NCBI GenBank assembly: GCA_035765775.1
Contig: DASTWV010000021.1
Location: 62,001-126,000 of the forward strand
Origin: Actinomycetota bacterium
Lineage (GTDB): Bacteria; Actinomycetota; CADDZG01; JAHWKV01; JAOPZY01
DNA: 64,000 nucleotides
Direction of reading: 5' to 3'
Below the pieces are notes generated by a model. It saw only the letters and a list, made by a program, of their open reading frames with translations. It did no database searches and was not told the origin of the DNA. Of the stretch, positions 23,801 through 30,788 are shown one piece after another. The number at the start of each line of letters is the position of its first letter. Position 1 is the stretch's first letter. The translations under genes were made by a program, and so were the position numbers.

Positions 23801-25043
23801 TCCCGGCAGCCTCCAGCTCGGCGGCCTGCCCGGGACGCCCGCCGGCGATGAGTGCGAAGGGCGGGCGTGCCGCCCGGACCACCGCGAGCTGCTCGGCGCG
23901 CAGCTCGGCGGGGACGAAGCCGAGGATGCCCACGCCCCAGGGGCGATCGCCCAGTTCGCCTGCAGTGTGGGCGAGGAGTTCGGCGGCCTCCGGCCCCCGC
24001 ATGAGCGCCAGGGCGAGGAAGGGCAGGCCCCCAGCCCCGGCCACTGCGGCGGCGAAGGCGGCCCGGTCGCTCACCCGGGTCATCGGCCCCTGGACCACGG
24101 GCAGGGACAGCCCGGGGTGGGCGGCTGCCAGGCCCTTGCCCGGCCCGAGGGGCTCGGCGTGGGCGGCTGCGGCGATGTCGTCGGCGATGGCGCTCCGGAC
24201 GGCCTGCAGGACGCCGCCCACCGTCCGGTAGCGGTCGGCCAGCGGGCGGGCGAAGGCGGCGTCCTGGCCGGTTGGCAGCCAGCCGTCCCGGACGTCGACG
24301 CCCACCGCAGCGGCCATGATCGCCGGGCTGTCCGGCACCGGTCGCCCGGCGACCAGATCGGGCCGGGCCAATACCCGGTGCCCGGCGAGGACCGCAGTCT
24401 CGCTGCCGTCGATCGCCCGGAGCGCGGCGATGACCGCTCCCGGGAGGCGGCTGGCGGCCTCGGCGGTCAGGGCAAGCTGGCTGTCCAGCACCACGCCCCG
24501 GGCCCCGCCCGCCACGGCGCCGGCCGCGGTATGCAGCCCGACGCCGCCCGCCAGCCAGATAGGGCAGGCCAGGGTGGGTTCGGCCATGAGCTGCTGGAGG
24601 AGGATGAAGCTGGACACGTCGCCCACCCAGCCGCCCGCCTCGGACCCCTTGGCGATCAGCCCGGCCACGCCGGGGTGGGCCTGGGCGGCGAGGGCCTCGT
24701 CCCGGGAGACCACCTCGACCAGCAGGCGCCGGCCGGTGGCGCCCCAGTCCTCCAGGCGCCCGGCCTGGTCCGGTCCCGCCCCAAGGACCACGGTGGTGAC
24801 CGCCTCTGGTAATTCGGCCGGTTGGACCGGGCAGCCGGTGGGTACCCGCACCCCGAATTGCCCATCGCTCAATCGTTGGACGCCGGCCAGCGCCGCGATT
24901 GCGTCGGGACGGTCACGGCCCAGATCGAGTACTCCGAGGGCTCCCGCCCGGAGGGCGGCGATAACGATCCCCGAATTGGGGGTTTCAAACGGGGTGATGG
25001 CGACAACGCGGTCGGAGATTTGGCACGAGGTCGAATGGGGCAT
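17883..25043 (-). CDS. PUFA-synthase-like iterative type I PKS (ER-ER-KS-AT-ACP-KR)
   Basis: The 2386-residue megasynthase has two tandem FMN-dependent nitronate monooxygenase/PfaD-like enoyl reductase domains: about 10-290 with G-S-E-A-G-G, and about 310-660 with Q-G-P-M-T and S-E-C-G-G-H. A ketosynthase (about 697-1130) follows with C891 in D-A-A-C-A-S-S and histidines in E-A-H-G-T-G-T and I-G-H-T-K. Next come an acyltransferase (about 1265-1580, S1360 in G-H-S-Y-G) and one ACP with L-S-I-D-S-I-K-R near 1796, the PUFA-type signature. A ketoreductase ends it, with G-G-G-R-G-I near 2092 and the catalytic serine and tyrosine near 2265-2277. The dehydratase is on the next gene. The start is ATG at 25043 after GGTGAGG. 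Confidence 0.93.
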   Translation of the reverse strand: MPHSTSCQISDRVVAITPFETPNSGIVIAALRAGALGVLDLGRDRPDAIAALAGVQRLSDGQFGVRVPTGCPVQPAELPEAVTTVVLGAGPDQAGRLEDWGATGRRLLVEVVSRDEALAAQAHPGVAGLIAKGSEAGGWVGDVSSFILLQQLMAEPTLACPIWLAGGVGLHTAAGAVAGGARGVVLDSQLALTAEAASRLPGAVIAALRAIDGSETAVLAGHRVLARPDLVAGRPVPDSPAIMAAAVGVDVRDGWLPTGQDAAFARPLADRYRTVGGVLQAVRSAIADDIAAAAHAEPLGPGKGLAAAHPGLSLPVVQGPMTRVSDRAAFAAAVAGAGGLPFLALALMRGPEAAELLAHTAGELGDRPWGVGILGFVPAELRAEQLAVVRAARPPFALIAGGRPGQAAELEAAGIATFLHAPSPGLLDAFLAAGARRFVFEGSECGGHIGPRASFPLWEAQIGRLLEFAAAHRTGPTGAPALEILFAGGIHDARSAAMVAALAAPLVTAGARIGVLLGTAYLFTEEAVAAGAILPGFQQAALSCTGTVLLETSPGHITRCGHTRYVDTFAQTRDAIAARGASAQDLWAELEELNLGRLRIASKGVRREGGQLVSVPGETQRDEGMFMLGQVATLRARTTTLGALHAEITTAGTEFLREAARATIYPAAPQPTLGLPAQPFSSAGVAVGVDRRTAGPRAEPLDIAICGMACVLPQAGGLARYWANIVAGRDAVTELPPGRWDPARYYNPEAYRDSAGSATPSKWGGFIPAVPFDALAFGIPPSSLAAIEPVQLLALEVAARALADAGYDRRPFDRERASCVFAADGGSGLQGAYGFRALYPSYFGSLPPELDAHLPRLTEDSFAGVLSNVIAGRIANRLDLGGVNFTVDAACASSLAALDVACKELVNGSSDLVLCGGADLHNGIYDYLMFASAHALSPTGRCRTFDASADGIALGEGIVCVVLKRREDAERDGDRIYALVQGVAGSSDGKSLGLTAPRADGQKRALERAYAAAGVSPAAVGLVEAHGTGTVVGDRTELASLTAVFDAAGARPGACSLGSVKSQIGHTKCAAGLSGIVKVAQALHTGVRPPTGRIAEPNPGWDATTSPFAFDQEARPWVAEPAARLAGVSAFGFGGTNFHAVLQGYGGADVPAHGLHEWPAELFCFRGGTPAETAGELGRLAALAAANDGAGRPWSLRDLAATTAAEPGAPVRLALVAESLDDLAGKLASAAQRLSQGDLATDRGAGLFAGAAPGAGAAPGAPAGGSVAFLFPGQGSQRPGMLADLFVAFPRLGHLLRGDAAPYAELLFPPAAFTPAGKAAQRAAVTDTAVAQPVMGIGGSAVWELLTGLGVEPAMAAGHSYGELVGLAAAGAIRPEDLLPLGAARAAAILEAAGDDPGTMAAIKANRATVEAVLADVSAHAPTSAGVVIANDNAPEQVVISGPTPAVTAALAALESAGIAGRPIPVACAFHSPVVAGAAPAFAAKLAQLPMAEPRIPVWSNTTAQPHSADPDAIRALLARQVAEPVRFVDEIEAMYAAGARVFVECGPGRVLTGLVGSILAGRPHTAVAIDIPGEPGLRRLLLALAELAAAGVPVDTRPLYAGRDIQPASVDAVPKRPQWTVDGHMVRTAAGEPVPGGMRAPVDVAPPTAPPAAAPFAPPTLSLPPRAHAARGTGGTGGAGDRDAAVLEYLRFTREVVAAQRDVMLAYLGGTPAPAAGASAAELTAAPLAAAPEPAPPARQPARGPEPEPAPREPGAAWSEEAITGAILAIVARRTGYPAEMLGAQLDLEADLSIDSIKRTEIVMELGGQLPPGGALSIEALIEGLSRLKTIAAMTSWILAHAPAQAAPGTTPSPASGTEAAAGPQGRPRRYLIEVNATRDEPATGPASVDVTGLRFVVVDGGTAAGEATRAALVARGAHAVLVEEASEAACAGVDGLVSLEALRPGAPPVLPQAFGPIRAAVVGGARILVLATGTAGRFGAAWDGTGATDPTPGLGVRGLARTIAREYPDADVRAVDIDPADPPERIAQHLLAGLGSPRAHTGPVVGYMNGTRSDLRVVAADFARPSGEASPTTLQAAAEALGLTADSVVLITGGGRGITAACAAALAGATHCRIELLGRTPVPDAPEPPHTAGAAGATALRGALARAGLTAPAEIEAALRGILAARDLRATLERVGSSATSVRYHAADVTDPRAVRRVVDDIRARWGRLDGIIHGAGVLEDRLLADKTPESFARVFATKVDGARALLAALAGQPPIGFFALFGSVSGVFGNPGQADYAAANDALDTLARMWSGAAEDRVAHRVVALDWGPWAALAGGMVTPELEREYARRGIATISAEDGATALLSELAWGDPQHCQVLYLGDAEDPFAFTRPPAQPEGRGAGA

Positions 25044-25399
25044 CAATGCCTCACCATCATGCGCCGTGCGCGCGGCACTGGTGGTCTCGTGTGGGGCGGC
25101 CTGCCTGGGTCGCGGCATTCCCTCAACTCCCGTCGCTAACGCGAGACAAAATCGTTTATCGGTCGATTCAGCAGTTCCCTGAAGCCCGGGTTTTGCCGGT
25201 GCTGTACTGCGGTAGTGCACTGCGGTGCTGCGTCCATCCGGGGGTGGTACGACCGGGAGGTGAGTCCCGGGTAACGGCCGCCGGACAGCGGTTTGGCGTC
25301 CTCCGGCCGATCAGGCCGACTCTCAGCGGGGTTCGTCCAATGTGGCCGTTGCCCGGATCCACTATCGACCTGATTGGCGGATTCAACTGTGAGCATAAG

Positions 25400-25415
25400 G
25401 CCTCTCGCAAGAGGC
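25400..25415. repeat. 6-bp tetraloop hairpin
   Basis: GCCTCT and AGAGGC are perfectly paired around CGCA. The flanks are AT-rich. On the minus strand it lies between the HAD gene and the polyketide operon, so it may be a weak terminator or part of the operon leader. Confidence 0.35.
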
Positions 25416-25526
25416 AAATGAGCGAATTCACTCGGCGTTGGCGCAGGGTTCCAATTCTGTTCACGTTCGCGGGGGGCGCCGGAGGCCGTGCCAAGGTTTC
25501 GGCTGGGTTTCCCGGGAGGGGCTTCT

Positions 25527-25563
25527 CCCCCGAGCGGGGGGCGGTTCCTGTCCCCCCTCGGGG
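25527..25563. repeat. strong C/G-rich inverted repeat
   Basis: The left arm C-C-C-C-G-A-G-C-G-G-G-G-G-G (starting about 25528) pairs with C-C-C-C-C-C-T-C-G-G-G-G (25552-25563) with a one-base bulge and a loop of about 10 nt. It lies about 120 nt downstream of the HAD stop on the minus strand and could terminate that transcript before the polyketide operon. There is no T-run. Confidence 0.45.
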
Positions 25564-25684
25564 TACGGAAGCGTCGCTCTACGCTCTTAGGCTCCGGAAT
25601 AGCCACACACTGGGCAGGGGGTGGCAGACGTCCCGGAACGCCCAACCATTAAGGAAGGCTAATACATTAGAGTCCGTTAATTGA

Positions 25685-26257
25685 TTAGTGTTCATTCAGA
25701 ATTGGCAAATACTTAAGCAACTCTGAGGGATGGAACAAGACAGTGTCGCCCCTCCGCCGTTCGGCTCGAGGGTTCCAACCCGCCACCACGTAGGCCACGC
25801 CCGCCTCAGCGGCGCACGCCCGGTCGTGGCCGGTGTCCCCGATGTAGATGGCGCCGCCCGGGTCGAGGCCCAGAGCGCGGAGCACCGGGGCCAGGCGTTT
25901 TGGCCCGGAGAAGTCCTCGCTGAAGAAGGCGGCGGAGGGGGACCAGCCCAGCCGGTCCAGTTCGGCCCGGGCGGAGCCGGCGTGCTTGTTCGAGCACACC
26001 GCCCAGCGGTGCAAGGCCCCCAGCAGTTCGTCGATCCCGGGGTAGGGGGCGGCGAGCGCCGGATCGTAGGCGGCGGCGTAGTCATCCAGGCTGATGCCCA
26101 GCCGCTGGCACTCCTCGCCGATGACATGGCCGAAGGTCACCGTCTCGGGCGGCACGCCCAACGCGGCGAAGGCAGCGACGAGTGCGCGGTCCGAATCGAG
26201 CAGGGTGCCGTCGAGGTCGAAGATCGGAACGAGCACGGATGGTGGTGTTTCAGTCAC
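25685..26257 (-). CDS. HAD-superfamily phosphatase
   Basis: The 190-residue protein has the HAD motifs in order: motif I F-D-L-D-G-T-L-L-D-S near the N-terminus, a cap region, motif II in V-C-S-N-K, the lysine region near K-R-L, and motif III I-Y-I-G-D-T-G-H-D. It resembles phosphoglycolate phosphatase/Gph-like hydrolases, which remove phosphate from small metabolites. GTG at 26257 or GTG at 26236 could be the start; neither has a clear ribosome-binding site. It is the gene immediately upstream of the polyketide operon on the same strand but 640 nt away, so it is probably separate. Its end, around 25690, is distinctly AT-richer than the average for the window. Confidence 0.88.
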   Translation of the reverse strand: MTETPPSVLVPIFDLDGTLLDSDRALVAAFAALGVPPETVTFGHVIGEECQRLGISLDDYAAAYDPALAAPYPGIDELLGALHRWAVCSNKHAGSARAELDRLGWSPSAAFFSEDFSGPKRLAPVLRALGLDPGGAIYIGDTGHDRACAAEAGVAYVVAGWNPRAERRRGDTVLFHPSELLKYLPILNEH

Positions 26258-26554
26258 TTTGCGTGAGAGAGATAGGCCGCTGCCAGTGGGATGGTAGGGG
26301 TTTCGGGTCGCGCTGCGTTTCGTACTAATGACGGGGCCGGAGGTCCGAGAGGAGGGCAGCGAGGGGGCTCTCTTCAGGTGGCTCCGGCCCCCAACCCTCT
26401 CGCCTCGTCCTCCCGCGCATTGTCTCGCACGGGCGCCCGCTGCGCCAGCCGCCGCCCGGATCAGGACCGGAGGGGGCGACCTCAGCTTCGGACCGATCCC
26501 GCATTCTTCACTAGAGTGGTTGCCGGTGAGCACTCTGACGGGGGCGCCGGGGCG

Positions 26555-28774
26555 TTGAAGGTCCGGCTGTCCCTCCTGGCTGCGGTGGTGGTGCTGGCAG
26601 GCGGTGGGCTCATCGTCCCGGGGCCTGCGGGTGCGGCGACTCCTCCGGCCAAGGCGTCGGCCAAGGCGTCGGCCCCGGCTGGCGGGACCCTGTACCCCTC
26701 GGGCAACGTGGTGCTGGCCGGGCACGGCTGGGGGCACGGCCGGGGCATGGGCCAGTACGGCGCGCTGGGCTACGCCCTCAACCAGGGCTGGGCGGCCCCC
26801 CAGATCCTCTCCCACTTCTACGGCGGCACCCAGCAGGCCAACGATGGCAACCCCCAGATGTCGGTGCGCCTCACCGCCCTGGATGGGGCGCCGACCGCCG
26901 TCCTCCAGGAGAAGGCTGAGCTGACCACCAACGTCAATGGGGCCACGGGCTCGTTCTCCGCCCTTCGGGCAGTGCTGACCGGCCCCAACCAGTTCGAGGT
27001 CGACCAGGGACCGGGATGCACCGGGCCGTGGTCGCCGCTGGTCACCCAGACCGCCGGGCCGGTCATCTTGAGTTCGTCCGTGCCGACGCCCACCACCAGC
27101 ACCGACCACACCAACCTCCTGCAGGTGTGCCAGCCGCAGGGCGGGACCCGTTGGTACCGGGGCCAGGTCGAGGCGGTGGACGGGGCGGGCCAGGGCAACA
27201 CCGCCGACCAGCGCACCGTGAACCTGGTCACCACCGAGGACTACCTGCTGGGGGTGGTCACGTCGGAGTCGCCGGCGTCCTGGGGATCGCTGGGCGGCGG
27301 GCAGGGGATGCAGGAGCTGGAGGCGCAGGCGGTGGCCGCCCGCTCGTACGCCACCGCCCAGAACCGGTACGCCTACGCGAAGACCTGCGACACGACCGCG
27401 TGCCAGGTCTACGGCGGGCGGGCGGTGCAGGACGCCAACGGGTACCGGGATGTCGAGACCGCCAACGGGGTGGCCGCGGTCATGGCCACTGCCGGGCAGA
27501 TCGTCACCCTGAACGGGAGGGCGGCCTCGGCGGAGTTCTCCTCCTCCTCGGGCGGCTACAGTGCCGGGGGCACGTTCCCGGCGGTCGTGGACGACGGCGA
27601 CGCCGTGTCGCTCAACCCCAACCACAACTGGCGGGTCACGATGTCGGTCAACGCGGTGCAGGGGGCCTACCCGTCGGTCGGCGGCCTCACCGCCATCACG
27701 GTGACCCAGCGCAACGGGCTGGGTGACTTTGGTGGCCGGGTGACGCAGGTCCAGATCCAGGGCACGGCCGGCACCGCCACCGACACGGGCGACGGGTTCG
27801 CCGCCAAGCTCGGCCTGCGCTCCAACTGGTTCACGGTGGTCTACCCGGCCGGCTACTGGGTGGTGGGCGCTGACGGGGGGATCTTCTCCTTCGGCAACGC
27901 CGGCTTCTTCGGATCGACCGGCAGCATCAAGTTGACCCAGCCGGTGGTGGGGATGGCGGGAACGCCGGATAAGGGGGGCTACTGGCTTGTCGCCTCGGAT
28001 GGTGGCATCTTTTCTTTTGGTGATGCACAGTTCCTAGGCTCGACTGGTGGTATGCGGCTGAACAAACCCGTCGTGGGCATGGCACCGCACGCCGTCCCCC
28101 CGCCCACGCCGACTGTGTCCCCGGCACCGTCGCCGACGCCCTCCCCCCCGGTGACCGCCTCGGCCACGCCCACCCGATCCCCCTCGCCCACCCCATCCCC
28201 GTCGCCCGCAACCTCACCCTCCCCGCCTCCCGCTGCGACCGGGCCGGCGTTCGCCACCGCCGGCGGGTACTGGCTGGTGGCCTCCGATGGCGGGATCTTC
28301 AGCTTCGGCGATGCCCCTTTCTACGGCTCCACGGGCTCAATCCGGCTCAACAAGCCCATCGTGGGCATGGCGGCCACGCCGGACGGGGGCGGGTACTGGC
28401 TGGTGGCCTCCGACGGCGGGATCTTCAGCTTCGGCGACGCCCGGTTCTACGGCTCGACCGGGTCGCTCCGCCTGAACCAACCCATCGTCGGCATGGCCGC
28501 CACCCCGGACGGGGGCGGGTACTGGCTGGTGGCCTCCGACGGCGGGATCTTCAGCTTCGGCGACGCCCAGTTCGCCGGGTCCACGGGCGGGATCAAGCTC
28601 AACCGGCCGGTGACCGGCATGGCGGCCACCCCCAGTGGCTCGGGCTACTGGCTGGTGGCCACCGATGGGGGCATCTTCAGCTTCGGCGACGCCGCCTTCT
28701 ACGGCTCCGTCCCCGGTGCCGCCCCGACGTCGGCCACCACCAAGGTGGGGATGGCGTCCACCCAGGTGGGTTAG
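26555..28774 (+). CDS. exported SpoIID/LytB-domain protein with six-copy surface repeat
   Basis: A signal peptide of about 30 residues leads into a SpoIID/LytB domain (about 45-430). This has the [15 protein letters not shown] motif and [11 protein letters not shown], which in SpoIID belong to the peptidoglycan-acting core. The C-terminal part (27844-28715) holds six repeats of about 40 residues built on [18 protein letters not shown] Pro/Thr/Ser linker separates repeats two and three. The start is uncertain: TTG at 26555 gives a clean signal peptide (L-K-V-R-L-S-L-L-A), while GTG at 26516 is an alternative with an acidic n-region. The next gene, 13 nt downstream, carries the same repeat module. 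Confidence 0.85.
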   Translation: MKVRLSLLAAVVVLAGGGLIVPGPAGAATPPAKASAKASAPAGGTLYPSGNVVLAGHGWGHGRGMGQYGALGYALNQGWAAPQILSHFYGGTQQANDGNPQMSVRLTALDGAPTAVLQEKAELTTNVNGATGSFSALRAVLTGPNQFEVDQGPGCTGPWSPLVTQTAGPVILSSSVPTPTTSTDHTNLLQVCQPQGGTRWYRGQVEAVDGAGQGNTADQRTVNLVTTEDYLLGVVTSESPASWGSLGGGQGMQELEAQAVAARSYATAQNRYAYAKTCDTTACQVYGGRAVQDANGYRDVETANGVAAVMATAGQIVTLNGRAASAEFSSSSGGYSAGGTFPAVVDDGDAVSLNPNHNWRVTMSVNAVQGAYPSVGGLTAITVTQRNGLGDFGGRVTQVQIQGTAGTATDTGDGFAAKLGLRSNWFTVVYPAGYWVVGADGGIFSFGNAGFFGSTGSIKLTQPVVGMAGTPDKGGYWLVASDGGIFSFGDAQFLGSTGGMRLNKPVVGMAPHAVPPPTPTVSPAPSPTPSPPVTASATPTRSPSPTPSPSPATSPSPPPAATGPAFATAGGYWLVASDGGIFSFGDAPFYGSTGSIRLNKPIVGMAATPDGGGYWLVASDGGIFSFGDARFYGSTGSLRLNQPIVGMAATPDGGGYWLVASDGGIFSFGDAQFAGSTGGIKLNRPVTGMAATPSGSGYWLVATDGGIFSFGDAAFYGSVPGAAPTSATTKVGMASTQVG
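27844..28715 (+). repeat. six-copy [17 protein letters not shown] repeat, interrupted
   Basis: Each unit of about 40 codons ends in G-S-T-G-x-x-x-L-N-x-P-x-V-G-M-A. The first two copies are separated from the last four by a Pro/Thr/Ser linker of about 60 residues (about 28082-28260). Copies three to five are nearly identical at DNA level, pointing to recent duplication or gene conversion. A beta-propeller-like fold is plausible but unproven. Confidence 0.85.
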
Positions 28775-28775
28775 T

Positions 28776-28780
28776 GGAGG
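28776..28780 (+). promoter_or_regulatory. ribosome-binding site that points to a CTG start
   Basis: GGAGG lies directly after the stop codon of the SpoIID gene and 7 nt before the in-frame CTG at 28788. No ATG, GTG or TTG is in frame within a useful distance, and the CTG gives a textbook Tat signal peptide. This is the best evidence for the non-standard start of the amidase. Confidence 0.65.
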
Positions 28781-28787
28781 CCAGCTT

Positions 28788-30608
28788 CTGAACTTCAGCC
28801 GGCGCGACGTTCTCCGCCTGGGGGCCGTCGGCGCAGGGACGCTGGCAGCCGCGGGCGCCGTGGGGGCCGCGGTCCGACTCGGGCGCTGGGCGCCCCACCA
28901 CGGGCCGGGCCGCCTGCCGGACGCCGGGTCCCCGCAGCTCCTGAGCGCGCCCGGCGTGTCCGTCATCCCCCGGGCGGGCTGGGGTGCCGACGAGTCGCTC
29001 CGGGCGCAGTCGCCCATCTTCGCTCCGGTCCGGCAACTGTTCGTCCACCACACGGTGACGGACAACGGCGCCCCGCCGATCCCCACCATCCAGCAGATCT
29101 ACCACCAGCATCTGGGCGAGGGCTTCATCGATGTCGGCTACCACTTCCTCATCGATGACGGCGGCAATGTCTACGAGGGCCGCTGGTCGCGGGATTACCC
29201 GGCCGGTGCGACGCCCACCGGGCAGAACGCCGCCGGGATGGGCGTCGTGGGGGCGCACGTGGCGAACCACGATGTCGGCACCATGGGCATCGCCCTCCTG
29301 GGCACGTTCGTGACCGCGCTGCCCACCGGGTCGGCGCTCAACGCCCTGCTGGACGTGCTGGCCTGGCTGGCCGACCTCTTCGGCCTGGATCCGATGGGGA
29401 CGTACGGCGGCGAGCCGGTGATCGCCGGGCACCGGGACGCCAACCAGACCGCCTGCCCGGGCGACCAGCTCTACGCCCAGCTGCCCGGGCTCCGCCAGGC
29501 GGTGGTCAACCGCATCGAGGCGAACGCCAGGAACGGGCAGCCGCTGCCGCCCTCGTGCTGCCTGCTGGTGCCGGGCGGCGTGTCGGCGGTCACCGCACCC
29601 ACGGTGAGCGGGCAGGTGGGCCGCTCGGCGGTGGGGGTGGACGTCACCTTCGCCGGCGCCAGCGAGGTGACGGTGAGCGCGGTGCCCTCGGCCGGGGCGT
29701 GGTCGATCGGGCCCTCCAGCTACACGCTGGGGCTCGGCGGTCTGTCGCCGGGGACCTACACAGTGACCGCGGTTGCCCGGGATGCCACGGGCAAGGCCTC
29801 CCCACCGACCGCCGTCGCCTCGGGCTACCGGGTGGTGACCGGGCAGCTCCCGTCCGGGTACTGGGTGCTGGGCGACGACGGCGGGATCTTCGCCTACGGG
29901 GCTGCGCAGTTCTTCGGCTCCACCGGCGGCATGCACCTCAACGCCCCGGTGGTGGGCATGGCGGCCACCCCGGCGGGCGACGGCTACTGGCTGGTGGCCA
30001 GCGACGGCGGCATCTTCGCGTACGGGGCGGCAGGCTTCCACGGCTCGACCGGATCGCTCAAGCTCAACAAGCCGATCGTGGGCATCTCGACGTCACCCAG
30101 CGGGCAGGGGTACCGCCTGGTGGCGTCCGACGGCGGCATCTTCTCCTTCGGCGACGCCCAGTTCTACGGCTCCACCGGGTCGATCAAGCTCAACAAGCCC
30201 ATCGTGGGCATGGCGGCGACGCCCCGCGGGGGCGGCTACTGGCTGGTGGCATCCGACGGCGGCATCTTCGCTTTCGGCGACGCCGGCTTCTACGGTTCGG
30301 CCGGCGGCCAGGCCCTGGCGAAGCCGGTGGTGGCCATCGAGCCGACGCCCTCGGGCAGGGGGTACTGGATCGTGGCGTCCGACGGGGCGGTCTTCGCCTA
30401 CGGCGACGCCCCGTTCCACGGGTCCGCCCCCGGCGCCGGGATCCGGGACCTGGACATCGTGGACATGGTGGCCACCCCTACCGCCGCCGGGTACTACCTG
30501 ATCGATCTGTCCGGCAACGTCCTGCCCTTCGGGGATGCCCCGGTGTACGGCAGCCCGCTGCTCGGGGCCTACGACATGACGGCGATGGGGATGATCGTCC
30601 GGGCCTGA
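28788..30608 (+). CDS. Tat-exported PGRP-type N-acetylmuramoyl-L-alanine amidase with six-copy surface repeat
   Basis: With CTG at 28788 as start, the 606-residue protein begins (M)-N-F-S-R-R-D-V-L-R-L-G-A, a typical twin-arginine signal. A type 2 amidase/PGRP domain follows (about 60-235): W-G-A-D-E-S, zinc ligand in V-H-H-T-V-T, Y-H-F-L-I-D-D-G-G, and zinc ligands in A-G-H-R-D and T-A-C-P-G-D. It should cleave the amide bond between MurNAc and the stem peptide. A short beta-sandwich-like region (about 265-350) then leads to six repeats of the [12 protein letters not shown] type. The start is 13 nt after the SpoIID stop, so the two cell-wall proteins form an operon. Confidence 0.88.
   Translation: MNFSRRDVLRLGAVGAGTLAAAGAVGAAVRLGRWAPHHGPGRLPDAGSPQLLSAPGVSVIPRAGWGADESLRAQSPIFAPVRQLFVHHTVTDNGAPPIPTIQQIYHQHLGEGFIDVGYHFLIDDGGNVYEGRWSRDYPAGATPTGQNAAGMGVVGAHVANHDVGTMGIALLGTFVTALPTGSALNALLDVLAWLADLFGLDPMGTYGGEPVIAGHRDANQTACPGDQLYAQLPGLRQAVVNRIEANARNGQPLPPSCCLLVPGGVSAVTAPTVSGQVGRSAVGVDVTFAGASEVTVSAVPSAGAWSIGPSSYTLGLGGLSPGTYTVTAVARDATGKASPPTAVASGYRVVTGQLPSGYWVLGDDGGIFAYGAAQFFGSTGGMHLNAPVVGMAATPAGDGYWLVASDGGIFAYGAAGFHGSTGSLKLNKPIVGISTSPSGQGYRLVASDGGIFSFGDAQFYGSTGSIKLNKPIVGMAATPRGGGYWLVASDGGIFAFGDAGFYGSAGGQALAKPVVAIEPTPSGRGYWIVASDGAVFAYGDAPFHGSAPGAGIRDLDIVDMVATPTAAGYYLIDLSGNVLPFGDAPVYGSPLLGAYDMTAMGMIVRA
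29857..30605 (+). repeat. six-copy surface repeat module (amidase C-terminus)
   Basis: Six units of about 41 codons follow the same pattern as in the upstream SpoIID-type gene, here uninterrupted. The last two units are diverged (I-V-A-S-D-G-A-V-F and L-I-D-L-S-G-N-V-L). The shared copy number of six suggests a closed fold. Confidence 0.85.
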
Positions 30609-30670
30609 GGCCTGAGGCCCGCCCCCGGGCCGGAGGCCGGCGGCCCCGGGAAGCTGTCCCGGGGGCATAG

Positions 30671-30711
30671 TTGGCGGAGTAGTACATCCCCTGGCTGTAC
30701 CACGCCGCCAA
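30671..30711 (-). repeat. 41-nt structured hairpin element, copy A
   Basis: Read on the minus strand, TTGGCGG pairs with CCGCCAA (7 bp). Inside, after one mismatch, GTGGTACA pairs with TGTACTAC (8 bp, one G-U) around a 9-nt loop. A nearly identical element lies at 55462-55502. Both copies lie between the 3' ends of convergent genes, here the amidase and lon. The same DNA can be read as M-L-A-A-W-Y-S-Q-G-M-Y-Y-S, but no ribosome-binding site precedes it. Confidence 0.75.
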
Positions 30712-30788
30712 CATTGCCCGGCCCGATGCGCGCGAACGAGCCCGGCCCCCGGGGAGGTGGGGGACCGGGCTCGGTGCTACCGCGTTAC

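Larger units (their letters stand above)
25044..25684. other. 640-nt leader/promoter region of the polyketide operon
   Basis: No convincing gene is present on either strand. The region is less GC-rich than its neighbours, especially at 25130-25180, 25370-25450 and 25640-25690. It contains two hairpins (25400-25415 and 25527-25563). It lies upstream of the megasynthase start and downstream of the HAD gene on the same strand, so it should hold the operon promoter and possibly regulator-binding sites or a long structured 5' leader. Confidence 0.55.

Noticed and set aside
18648-24812. Open frame of over 2000 codons antisense to the megasynthase
   Set aside because: Composition (Gly, Arg, Ala, Asp with H-R repeats) is that of a GC-rich shadow frame; the minus strand has full catalytic motifs.
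30478-30714. Small protein starting M-L-A-A-W-Y-S-Q-G-M-Y-Y-S, with a relative at 55459-55683
   Set aside because: Similarity is confined to the 41-nt hairpin. Substitutions between the copies are non-synonymous, there is no ribosome-binding site, and the downstream parts are unrelated. A structural DNA/RNA element explains it better, although a peptide cannot be fully excluded.
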